Source of the DNA: Kiritimatiellia bacterium
Lineage (GTDB): Bacteria; Verrucomicrobiota; Kiritimatiellia; RFP12; DVOR01
Assembly: GCA_900771325.1 (NCBI GenBank)
Contig: CAAGNN010000178.1
Coordinates: 1-17,196, forward strand
Reading direction: 5' to 3'
Length of the DNA stretch: 17,196 nt
Program-made: the position numbers and the translations under genes
Notes under the pieces: generated by a model
Told to the model about the DNA's origin: nothing
The model's database searches: none
Seen by the model: only the letters and a program-made list of their open reading frames with translations
Shown: positions 1-7,901 of the stretch, piece by piece
Numbering within the stretch: position 1 is the stretch's first letter
Layout: each line of letters begins with the position of its first letter

Positions 1-134
1 GGTGAACAGAGAACGGTGCTCGCTACGCTCGCGAGAGGTGGCCTTGCGGGCCGTGGGGTGCGGGCTGTCGCCCGCGTGCGGGGTGCCTTCGGCGCGAGGG
101 TAAGCGTGGTGCCGTGGTCTGCTCCGCCAGACCA
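1..134. repeat. mosaic stem-loop repeat (family 2), left-edge copy
   Basis: Short modules are joined by 7-bp linkers. The direct-repeat module GCTCGCTACGCTCGC (18-32) is followed by linker GAGAGGT (33-39), the palindrome GGCCTTGCGGGCC (40-52), linker GTGGGGT (53-59) and the palindrome GCGGGCTGTCGCCCGC (60-75). A further hairpin pairs GTGGTCTG (114-121) with CAGACCAC (128-135) and abuts the first 22-bp array. The same grammar recurs around 13.05-13.7 kb. No coding region is supported here. The element may continue left of the window. Confidence 0.75.
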
Positions 135-210
135 CCCGCCCCGGGTTGACCTCGGACCCGCCCCGGGTTGACCCCCGACTCGCCCCGGGTTGACCCCGAC
201 CTGGGGCGGG
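135..210. repeat. 22-bp tandem array 1 (3 direct units plus 1 inverted)
   Basis: Three head-to-tail 22-bp units lie at 135-156, 157-178 and 179-200. Each contains CGCCCCGGGTTGACC followed by a variable C/G-rich tail. They are followed by the inverted core ACCTGGGGCGGG (199-210). The last direct core (179-190) pairs with this inverted core over 12 positions, including two G-T wobbles, around an 8-nt loop. The block therefore ends in a strong hairpin. Function is not known. A 22-bp period is about two helical turns, which would suit a protein binding one face of the DNA. Confidence 0.85.
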
Positions 211-233
211 TGAGGGGGCGGGGTGGGGGGGCT

Positions 234-303
234 CGTTCTGACGGGCCGCGTCCTCGCGGCCCAGGAGGGGGCCAGGCCGCCGGGGACGGCGGCCGTCAGA
301 ACG
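234..303. repeat. three-way-junction palindrome
   Basis: A perfect 11-bp inverted repeat pairs CGTTCTGACGG (234-244) with CCGTCAGAACG (293-303). The enclosed DNA forms two further hairpins. One pairs GGGCCGCG (243-250) with CGCGGCCC (255-262) around TCCT. The other pairs GCCGCC (276-281) with GGCGGC (288-293). Some bases at the junction compete between stems. The shape is a cloverleaf-like three-way junction lying between two 22-bp arrays. It could be a structured RNA, a small mobile-element relic or a cruciform; the sequence alone does not decide. It matches no riboswitch family I recognise. Confidence 0.6.
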
Positions 304-353
304 GGCGACGGAAGTGCGTGCTGTGACGGGCCCCGGGGCGCTTTACATTTTTA

Positions 354-471
354 TCCGCCCCGGGTTGACCCCGCATCCGCCCCAGGTTGACCCTCGACCC
401 GCCCCGGGTTGACCCCGGACCCGCCCCGGGTTGACCTCGGACCTGGGGCGGGTACGTTTTGCGCCTGGGGC
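354..471. repeat. 22-bp tandem array 2 (4 direct units plus inverted copies)
   Basis: Four direct 22-bp units lie at 354-375, 376-397, 398-419 and 420-441; the second has CCAGG for CCGGG. They are followed by the inverted core ACCTGGGGCGGG (441-452). A decayed second inverted copy, CCTGGGGC (464-471), sits exactly 22 bp after the matching part of the first. The direct-to-inverted order matches array 1. The array ends just upstream of the icd promoter, so it marks the 5' boundary of the operon. Confidence 0.85.
420..460 (+). terminator. hairpin plus T-run at the end of array 2
   Basis: CCCGCCCCGGGT (420-431) pairs with ACCTGGGGCGGG (441-452) over 12 positions with one G-T wobble and a 9-nt loop. 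It is followed by TACGTTTT (453-460). A GC stem followed by a T-run is the form of an intrinsic terminator. It would isolate icd from transcription arriving from the left. The T-run is only four bases, so the terminator role is inference. Confidence 0.5.
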
Positions 472-472
472 T

Positions 473-491
473 CGCGCGCGTGCGCGCGTAC
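473..491. other. alternating purine-pyrimidine tract before the icd promoter
   Basis: Nineteen bases alternate strictly between pyrimidine and purine (mostly CG, with TG and TA steps). The composition favours Z-DNA under negative supercoiling. It is followed at once by an AT-rich stretch, CCTTTATTTATATT (491-504), which lies roughly where an UP-like element would be for the promoter at 523-552. A regulatory effect is inference only. Confidence 0.4.
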
Positions 492-522
492 CTTTATTTA
501 TATTGCGCTCGCGGCGCGCTTT

Positions 523-552
523 TTGACGGAAGAGGGGTGAGGATGGTATACT
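523..552 (+). promoter_or_regulatory. sigma70-like promoter of the icd operon
   Basis: TTGACG (523-528) and TATACT (547-552) are separated by 18 bp. The -10 is preceded by TGG, giving an extended -10 (TGGTATACT). Transcription would start near 559, giving a leader of about 30 nt with the Shine-Dalgarno GGAGG at 577-581. The gatC promoter has nearly the same extended -10 (TGGTATAGT). Confidence 0.7.
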
Positions 553-589
553 TTGGCCGTTTTTGTTTTTCGTATTGGAGGCAGTTGCA

Positions 590-1855
<1,266 letters not shown>

Positions 1856-1865
1856 GGGAGGCAGT

Positions 1866-3392
1866 ATGCGGAATCTGTGGAGAGACCCCACCACGCTGGC
1901 CGTCACCTGCGGCAAGGGAATCGTGCCCTACCTGAAGCAGGAGCTGACGGAACTGGGCTACGAGATCCTCGGCAATAACGAGACGATGGTCGGCATTCGC
2001 GCGAAGAATGCCTGCCGCGACATCCTGCGCCTAAACCTCTCGCTGCGCACGGCCCAGCGCGTCCTCTGGCCCTTTGTGCAGGAGGTGCGCTGCCGGACGC
2101 TCGACGACCTCTACCGCCTGGCCTACTACGCGCCCTGGGAGCAGGTGCTCTCGGTGGACGAATCCTTCTTCGTCAACAACGCCACGCACGATGTGGCCAC
2201 CGTCAACGACACGCGGATGACCACCCTGAAGGTCAAGGATGCCATCGTGGACCGTCTGCGCGAGAAGTGCGGGCGGCGGCCGAATGTGGGCGATAGCGTG
2301 CCGGTGCGCGTGGTGGCCGAGGGCGAGACGCTCTTCGAGAAGAAGACGCCCCTGCGCAGCGCGATGCGCGTGGTGCGCGCGGCCCTGGAAGATTGGCTCA
2401 ACACCCTGAGCGAGGAGCAGGAGCGCGCCGAGCTGCTCATCGAGATTGACGGCTACGACCTGATGTCCGGCTCCTTCTATCTGCCCAAGCTCGACCTGAT
2501 GGTGCTCAAGCGGCGCTTCGAGCGGACCTTTGGCGCGCGGCTGACGGGCGGGACCCCCGGCGCGGCCGTCTTCGTCTACTGGGAAGGCACGCACGCGAAG
2601 ATTTACATCGATACCACCGGCAACTCCCTCTCGCGCCGCGGCTACCGCAAGGAGGGCTGGGTGGCGCCGATGCAGGAGGCCCTGGCCGCCGCCTGCGTGA
2701 TGGCCACCGGGTGGGACAAGCGCGAGCCCTTCGTGGTGCCGTTCAGCGGGTCGGGCACGCCGGCGATTGAGGCGGCGATGATGGCCCGCAACATCCTGCC
2801 GGGCACCCTGCGCGCCGACTTCGCCTTTATGCATCTGCTCGGCTGGACGCATATCATCCCCGGCGAGAAGGCCGGCGAGAGCGTCCGCAAGCGCTTCGGT
2901 GCCACGCCCCAGGCGATTTGGCGCGAGATGGTGGCCCAGGCCCGGGCGGCCGAAGTGCCGGCCACGGCGGCCGAGCTGCCGACTATCGTGGGCGTGGATT
3001 GGGAGGAGAAGGCCGTGGAGATCGCCGAAGCGAATGCCGAGGCTGCCGGGGTGGGGGGAAACATCAAGTTCTTCGTGGACGACTTCACCGACACCTCGCT
3101 CCCCAAGGGGCCCGGGGTCGTCTTTATGAACCCGCCCTACGGCGAGCGTTTGGAGGATGAGGAGAGCCTGGTGCCGCTCTATGAGGGCATTGGCCAGTGG
3201 CTGCGCACGCAGGTGCCGGCCGGTTGGCGGGCGTGGGTCATCACCTCCTCCAAGCCGCTCTCGCTCAAGATTGGCCTCAAGACCTCGACCATCCTGCCCT
3301 TCAAGAATGGCGCGCTCGATTGCCGTCTGCTGGGCTATGAGGTCTTTGAGCCGGCGGCCGAGGCCGAGGAAGCGGAGGCGAGCGAAGCGTGA
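1866..3392 (+). CDS. THUMP-domain class I SAM-dependent RNA methyltransferase, RlmL-like
   Basis: The product (508 aa) resembles the RlmL/YpsC family, which makes N2-methylguanosine at 23S rRNA position 2445 using S-adenosylmethionine. The N-terminal 160 or so residues carry a ferredoxin-like/THUMP RNA-binding region (starting TLAVTCGKGIVPYLKQEL). The catalytic Rossmann part includes PFSGSGTPAIEAA near residues 292-304, the acidic loop around GVDWEEKAVEIA, and the N-P-P-Y motif at N422-Y425 (NPPYGERL), typical of base-amino methyltransferases. It lacks the second RlmK methyltransferase domain of E. coli RlmKL. It is longer than typical YpsC because of a longer N-terminus and an insertion before the SAM-acidic motif. 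A good SD (GGGAGG, 1856-1861) precedes ATG 1866, right after the icd stop. Its TGA overlaps the rex GTG. The exact target nucleotide is inferred from family, so no symbol is given. Confidence 0.88.
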   Translation: MRNLWRDPTTLAVTCGKGIVPYLKQELTELGYEILGNNETMVGIRAKNACRDILRLNLSLRTAQRVLWPFVQEVRCRTLDDLYRLAYYAPWEQVLSVDESFFVNNATHDVATVNDTRMTTLKVKDAIVDRLREKCGRRPNVGDSVPVRVVAEGETLFEKKTPLRSAMRVVRAALEDWLNTLSEEQERAELLIEIDGYDLMSGSFYLPKLDLMVLKRRFERTFGARLTGGTPGAAVFVYWEGTHAKIYIDTTGNSLSRRGYRKEGWVAPMQEALAAACVMATGWDKREPFVVPFSGSGTPAIEAAMMARNILPGTLRADFAFMHLLGWTHIIPGEKAGESVRKRFGATPQAIWREMVAQARAAEVPATAAELPTIVGVDWEEKAVEIAEANAEAAGVGGNIKFFVDDFTDTSLPKGPGVVFMNPPYGERLEDEESLVPLYEGIGQWLRTQVPAGWRAWVITSSKPLSLKIGLKTSTILPFKNGALDCRLLGYEVFEPAAEAEEAEASEA

Positions 3393-4012
3393 GGCTGGGG
3401 ACCCAGGTGCTCAAGCGTCTGCCGCTCTATCTGCGTTTGCTGCGCGAGATGGAGCAAGGCGGGAATGTCTACGCCTCGGGCGCGGCCCTGGCGGAGGCCT
3501 TGAACCTCGACCCCATCGTGGTGCGTAAGGATTTGGCCAAGACCGGCGTGCGCGGCACGCCGCGCTTGGGCTTTCCCATCGCGCAGTTGATTGTGGAGAT
3601 TGAGCGCCTGACAGGGGCCGACGCGGAGATGACCGCAGTTCTGGCCGGGGTGGGCAAGCTGGGCTCGGCGCTCCTGGGCTATCCGGGCTTCCGGCGGCAG
3701 GGGCTCTCGATTGTGGCCGGCTTTGATGCCGCGCCCGAGCGTTGCAATATCATCCTCTCGGGCACGCCGGTCTTCCCGGTGAGCACGCTGACCGAGACGG
3801 TGGTGCGCCTGGGGGCGACCCTCGGGATTTTGACGGTGCCGGCCGACCGCGCCCAGCGCGTGGCCGAGATGATGGTGACTGCCGGCATCAAGGCGTTGTG
3901 GAACTTCACGCCGGTGCAGCTGGATGTGCCGGCGGACGTGTTGGTGCAGCGCGAAGACCTGGCCGTGAGCCTGGCCGTGCTCTTGCACCGGATGCGCGAA
4001 AGGAACGACTGA
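3389..4012 (+). CDS. rex: redox-sensing transcriptional repressor Rex
   Basis: Rex binds NADH or NAD+ and releases its operators when the NADH/NAD+ ratio rises, which controls fermentation and respiration genes. The 207-residue length is normal for the family. The N-terminal winged helix includes GAALAEALNLDPIVVRKDL. It is followed by the NAD-binding Rossmann motif G87-V-G89-K-L-G92 with ALLGY. The C-terminal signatures KALWNFTPVQLDVP and EDLAVSLAVLL are both present. The GTG start at 3389 overlaps the upstream TGA (GTGA), with GGAGG (3374-3378) inside the preceding gene. The stop TGA shares one base with the next ATG, so translation is probably coupled on both sides. No full Rex operator was found in the window, so autoregulation is not shown. 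Placement in an operon headed by icd suggests its level follows central carbon flux, but that is inference. Confidence 0.95.
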   Translation: MRLGTQVLKRLPLYLRLLREMEQGGNVYASGAALAEALNLDPIVVRKDLAKTGVRGTPRLGFPIAQLIVEIERLTGADAEMTAVLAGVGKLGSALLGYPGFRRQGLSIVAGFDAAPERCNIILSGTPVFPVSTLTETVVRLGATLGILTVPADRAQRVAEMMVTAGIKALWNFTPVQLDVPADVLVQREDLAVSLAVLLHRMRERND

Positions 4013-4836
4013 TGTTTGCCCTCTTCAAGTGGCTCTTGTGGCTGTGTATGCCGGTGACGGCGTGCACCGTGGTGTTGGTGGCGGTGGCGCTGTGGCTCTT
4101 TTGCCGCCGGCAGTGGAAGCCGGCCATCCTGATGGTGCTGGCGTTGAGCGGGCTGCTGGCGTTGAGTACGCCGTGGCTCTCGATCCGCCTGGGCACGAGC
4201 TTGGAGAAGCGCTATCCGCCCCAGCCGATGGGCGTGCTCCCGAAGGCCGATGCCATCATCCTCCTCGGCGGCGGGGTCGGGCCCATCGAGCCGGGCACCT
4301 ACTTCCCCGAGTGCTTCCCGGCGGCCGACCGCGTGGTGATGGCCGCGCGGCTCTATCACGCCGGTAAGGCGCCGCTGATTATCCCCACCGGCTATGGCGC
4401 CTCGCGCGCCGAGAAGCCGCTCCTGGAGGCGATGCAGGTGCCGGCCAAGGCCATCCTCTGCGAGAATGCCGCCCGCGACACCGCCGAGAACGCCACCTAC
4501 ACCTTCGACCTGTTGCGCGAGCGCAAGTGCAAGCGCGCCCTCGTGGTCACCTCCGCCTGGCACCTGCCGCGCACGATGATGCTCTTCCAGGCCGAGGATA
4601 TCGAGTTCATCCCCGTGGGCTGCGATTACGAGGCCACCCTCGCGGCCATCCAGTTCGGCCGCTCGCCGATGTGGCAGAAGCTCCCGGCCGTGGCCACCAT
4701 CGCGCAGACCAGCGTCTATATCAAGGAGTATTTGGGCATCCTCTTCTACTCCTTCCGCAAGCAGAACAAGGCCCCCCTGGCCAAGAAGCCGCGCATCTCG
4801 ATCACCGTCGAGGAGCCCAAGCAGCCGACCAAGTAG
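4012..4836 (+). CDS. DUF218 (YdcF/ElyC/SanA-like) envelope protein with two TM segments
   Basis: This 274-residue protein has two predicted transmembrane segments (about residues 7-30 and 37-55), followed by a soluble DUF218 domain. Domain landmarks are ADAIILLGGG (about 79-88), the ENAARDTAENATYTF segment and VVTSAWHLPRTMMLF, which correspond to the conserved blocks of YdcF, SanA and ElyC. ElyC-type members are linked to peptidoglycan and lipid-carrier metabolism in E. coli; the biochemical activity of most members is unknown. The ATG begins on the last base of the rex stop, with AAAGGA 7 nt upstream, indicating coupling to rex. The next gene, an aminotransferase, starts 11 bp later, and a polyprenyl-phosphate sugar transferase follows, so an envelope glycan role is plausible. 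Family assignment is firm; function is open. Confidence 0.85.
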   Translation: MFALFKWLLWLCMPVTACTVVLVAVALWLFCRRQWKPAILMVLALSGLLALSTPWLSIRLGTSLEKRYPPQPMGVLPKADAIILLGGGVGPIEPGTYFPECFPAADRVVMAARLYHAGKAPLIIPTGYGASRAEKPLLEAMQVPAKAILCENAARDTAENATYTFDLLRERKCKRALVVTSAWHLPRTMMLFQAEDIEFIPVGCDYEATLAAIQFGRSPMWQKLPAVATIAQTSVYIKEYLGILFYSFRKQNKAPLAKKPRISITVEEPKQPTK

Positions 4837-4847
4837 CTCGAGAGCAA

Positions 4848-5945
4848 ATGAAGATCTTCCTCTCACCGCCCTATATGAACGGCCGCGCCGAGCGCGACCT
4901 GGTGGACCAAGCCTTTGCCTCCAACTACATCGCCCCCTGCGGGCCGATGGTCGAGGCGTTGGAGCGCGCGGCGGCCGAGCGCTTCGGCTTCGCGGGGGCC
5001 CTGGCTACCGTCTCGGGGTCGATGGCGCTCGGGCTCTTGGCGCGGGTGCTGGAGGTCGGCCCGGGGGACACGGTGGTGGCCAGCGACCTCACCTTCATTG
5101 CGTCGGTGGCCCCTTTTGCGACCCTCGGCGCGCAGGTGGTGCTGGTGGATAGTTCGCCCGAGACGTGGTGCATCGACCCGGCCCTCGCTGAGGCCGCGCT
5201 CGCGCAGCACCCCGGTGCCAAGGCCCTCATCGCCACCGACCTCTATGGCCAGAGTTGCGACATCGACGCGCTCGCTGCGGTCTGTGCGCGCCACGGGGCC
5301 AAGTTGATTGTCGACGCGGCCGAGTCGATGGGCGCCACCTACCGTGGCCGGAGCACCGGCAAGGGCGCCTGGGCCGCCATCCACTCCCTCAACGGCAACA
5401 AGATTATCACCAGCGGCGGCGGCGGCCTACTCTTGACCGACGATCCCGAGCTCCTGGCACTCTGCCGCAAGCTCGCCGGCCAGGCCCGCGAGCCCTTCCC
5501 CTGGTATGAGCACGAGCGCCTGGGTGACCACGGCCGCCTGGGCAATATCCCCGCCGCCATCGGCTTGGGCCAGCTGCAACACCTGGGCGACGCCCTGCGC
5601 GACAAGGCGTGCGTCTGGGAAGCGTGGAACGCGCGCTTCGCCTCGCGGCCTTGGATCCACCCGATGCCCACGGCCGATTATGGCGTGCCCAACCGCTGGC
5701 TCACCGTGGTCACGCTCGATGGCCTCTCGCCGCTGGAAGCGGTCACGCAATTGGCGGCGCGCGGCATTGAGGCGCGGCCGCTCTGGAAGCCGATGCACCT
5801 GCAGCCGGTCTTCCGCAACGCGCCGGCGGTCCTCTCGGGCGTTGGGGCTGAACTTTTTGCGCGCGGGCTGTGTTTGCCCTCCGGCCGGGGCCTGAGCGAG
5901 GATGTGATGGACGAAGTCATAGATGTATTGGAGTGCTTGAGATGA
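4848..5945 (+). CDS. DegT/DnrJ/EryC1/StrS family PLP-dependent sugar aminotransferase
   Basis: This 365-residue protein belongs to the DegT family, which usually transfers an amino group from glutamate to a keto group on a nucleotide-linked sugar. Visible landmarks are the N-terminal PYMNGRAERDLVDQAF, the cofactor-binding VSGSMALGLLARVLEVGPGD stretch, VVASDLTFIASVAPFATLGA, VDAAESMGATYRG, and the PLP Schiff-base lysine K185 in LNGNKIITSGGGG. The C-terminal RGIEARPLWKPMHLQPVF is typical of the family. Substrate is not readable from sequence. The neighbouring WecA-type transferase suggests it supplies an amino sugar for a lipid-linked glycan. The RBS is weak (GAGAG before ATG 4848), and the gene follows the DUF218 gene by 11 bp. 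Its stop overlaps the next start in an ATGA arrangement. No dehydratase that would make the keto-sugar substrate is present in the window. Confidence 0.9.
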   Translation: MKIFLSPPYMNGRAERDLVDQAFASNYIAPCGPMVEALERAAAERFGFAGALATVSGSMALGLLARVLEVGPGDTVVASDLTFIASVAPFATLGAQVVLVDSSPETWCIDPALAEAALAQHPGAKALIATDLYGQSCDIDALAAVCARHGAKLIVDAAESMGATYRGRSTGKGAWAAIHSLNGNKIITSGGGGLLLTDDPELLALCRKLAGQAREPFPWYEHERLGDHGRLGNIPAAIGLGQLQHLGDALRDKACVWEAWNARFASRPWIHPMPTADYGVPNRWLTVVTLDGLSPLEAVTQLAARGIEARPLWKPMHLQPVFRNAPAVLSGVGAELFARGLCLPSGRGLSEDVMDEVIDVLECLR

Positions 5946-7882
5946 TTGTTAACCTGGCGAGAGCGGGAGCGATTGGTGCATTGGCGTGCGCCCTGTCGTT
6001 GGCGCTGACACCGCTGGCGCGCGGCTTGATGCGGCGTTTGGGCGCGGTGGATCTGCCGGACCCGCGGCGGGTCAATCGGGTGCCGGTGCCGCGCGGGGGC
6101 GGTCTGGCGGTGGTGGTGGCGGCCTTTGCGGCCTTTGCGGTGGCGTGGTGGGCGTGGCCGGAGGCCGTGGCGGCCGCGCCCTTTGCGAAGGTGCTGTGGC
6201 CCTACGTCTGCTCGGCGGTGCTGTTGGTGGCGGTGGGGGTGGCGGATGATCGTTGGGGGTTGCCGGCGAAGGTCAAGCTGTTGGCGCAGGTGGTGGTGGC
6301 GTGTGTGATGTGTTGGGGCGGTGCGCGGCTGGTGTTGCCGACGGCGCTTGGCGCGTGGGTGGCGCAACCGTGGGTCTACGGCCCGCTGACGGTCATCTGG
6401 TACATTGGGGTCATCAACGCCTTCAACCTCATTGACGGGCTCGACGGCCTCTCCTCGGGGCTGGCCATCATCGGCACGCTGGGGATGCTCGGGGCCACGC
6501 TCGTCTCCGCGCCCACCTTGCTGCCGGTGGCGAGCTTTGCCTTCATCGGCGCGCTTTTGGGCTTCCTGCGCTACAACTACAACCCGGCCTCGGTCTTCCT
6601 GGGCGATTCGGGCAGCCTCTTCGTGGGGCTGACGGTGGCCACCTTTGCGCTCGTCTCGCGCCGGGGCGATGCCTTCCTGGCCACGATGGGCCTCTCGGTC
6701 CTCTGCGTGGGCGTGCCGCTAATCGACACCTCTTTGGCCATCCTGCGCCGGACCCTGCGCTACATCCTGGCCCGCGAGGAGCGCGCTGCGGCCGCCTCCG
6801 AGGGCGGCGAGGCCTCGGCGGTGATGACGGCCGACCGCGACCACGTCCACCACCGCTTCTTGCAGTGGGCCCAAGGCAACCAGCGCCTGGCCGTCGGCGG
6901 ACTCTATGCGCTGGCCAGCGGCCTGGTGCTCCTGGGCTTTGCCACGCTCTTGCTACGCGCCGGCAACGCCACGGCCTTCCTGCTGGGCTTCTTGCTGGTG
7001 GCGGCGGTCATCCTGCGGGCGATGACGAACGTGGAGTTCTGGGATGCCGGGCGGCTGCTCACCAAGCCCGGGGCGCGCAATGGCCGCCGCGCCATCGCCG
7101 TGCCGCTCTATGTGATGGCCGACCTCTGCGCGATGTGGGGGCTCTTCCGCGTCCTGCGCTGGGTCTTGGATGCCGAGCTTCCCAGCCTGCCCTACGTCGC
7201 CTGGCTGAACCTTCTCCTGGCCTACGCGGTCCCGGTCATTGCCGGTCTGGTGGCGGTGCGCGCCTACAACCGCATTTGGGGCCGCAGCACGCGCAAGGAC
7301 TCCTTCTCCATTCTTGTGGCGGTGCTGGTGGCTTCGGCCGTTTCGCACCTGGGGATCGTCTACTTTGCGCCGCCCTTGGCCAAGCCGCTCCTCCGCTTCC
7401 ACCTCTTCTACGCGCTCTTGCTCCCGGCCCTCCTCATTTTCCTGCGCCTAGCCAAGACCGCCTTCCTGCAGTGCGTGGCGGTGGCGGAGAACGACCGGCT
7501 CAAGCGCGCTTCGGCCACCGACGCGACCATCGAGCGCGTTCTCTTCTACGGCGCCGGGGTCAACCTCCGCGCCTACATCACCCTCTACGAAGTCAACGTC
7601 ACGCGCAACCGCGTGGCGATGATTGGCGTGCTCGACGACAACCCCGGTCTGCGCGGGCGCATCTTCCGCGACTTGCCCATCTTTGGTCCCCTCGAGGATT
7701 TGGCCGACGAGCGGCTCTTCCGCCGTCTGCGCCCCACGCGCATCATCCTCACCACCCCCGCCATCGGCCCGGAGCGTCTGGCCGACATCGAGCGCTTCTG
7801 CCAGGAGCGCCACATTGCCCTCAGCCGCTGCGCCATCTCCGAGGAGGAGCTCCTCCCCCACGCCCCGGCCGCCACCCGCTAA
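5942..7882 (+). CDS. WecA/MraY-type polyprenyl-phosphate sugar-1-phosphate transferase fused to a FlaA1/CapD-like N-terminal module
   Basis: The protein is 646 residues, about twice a normal WecA-type enzyme. Residues 1 to about 370 are a multi-pass transferase that moves a sugar-1-phosphate from a UDP-sugar to undecaprenyl phosphate at the inner membrane. Key residues are D102-D103 (GVADDRWG), N159-AFN-LID-GLDG, D222 in FLGDSGS and the cytosolic His motif H301-V-H-H-R305. After NVEFWDAGRLL (about 364-374) comes a second block. It has about four TM segments with AYNRIWGRSTRKDSF, then a Rossmann-like domain with RVLFYGAGVN (G537) and IGVLDDNPGLRGRIFRDLPIFGP split around its turn. This second block matches the N-terminal half of FlaA1/CapD/PglF sugar dehydratases, but the catalytic SDR dehydratase half is missing. 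ATG 5942 overlaps the upstream stop (ATGA), with GGAG 8 nt before it. Codons shift from G-ending to C-ending along the gene. The transferase call is firm; the role of the C-terminal block is unknown. Confidence 0.88.
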   Translation: MIVNLARAGAIGALACALSLALTPLARGLMRRLGAVDLPDPRRVNRVPVPRGGGLAVVVAAFAAFAVAWWAWPEAVAAAPFAKVLWPYVCSAVLLVAVGVADDRWGLPAKVKLLAQVVVACVMCWGGARLVLPTALGAWVAQPWVYGPLTVIWYIGVINAFNLIDGLDGLSSGLAIIGTLGMLGATLVSAPTLLPVASFAFIGALLGFLRYNYNPASVFLGDSGSLFVGLTVATFALVSRRGDAFLATMGLSVLCVGVPLIDTSLAILRRTLRYILAREERAAAASEGGEASAVMTADRDHVHHRFLQWAQGNQRLAVGGLYALASGLVLLGFATLLLRAGNATAFLLGFLLVAAVILRAMTNVEFWDAGRLLTKPGARNGRRAIAVPLYVMADLCAMWGLFRVLRWVLDAELPSLPYVAWLNLLLAYAVPVIAGLVAVRAYNRIWGRSTRKDSFSILVAVLVASAVSHLGIVYFAPPLAKPLLRFHLFYALLLPALLIFLRLAKTAFLQCVAVAENDRLKRASATDATIERVLFYGAGVNLRAYITLYEVNVTRNRVAMIGVLDDNPGLRGRIFRDLPIFGPLEDLADERLFRRLRPTRIILTTPAIGPERLADIERFCQERHIALSRCAISEEELLPHAPAATR

Positions 7883-7901
7883 CCCACCCCAGGAGCACGC
7901 G

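Noticed and set aside
234..303. tRNA gene (because of the cloverleaf-like shape)
   Set aside because: Only three stems, no anticodon arm of the right size, no T-loop consensus and no CCA-compatible acceptor layout.
5946..5952. Rex operator half-site TTGTTAA at the start of the transferase gene
   Set aside because: The second half of the palindrome is absent and the site lies inside a coding region; a 7-bp match is not enough.
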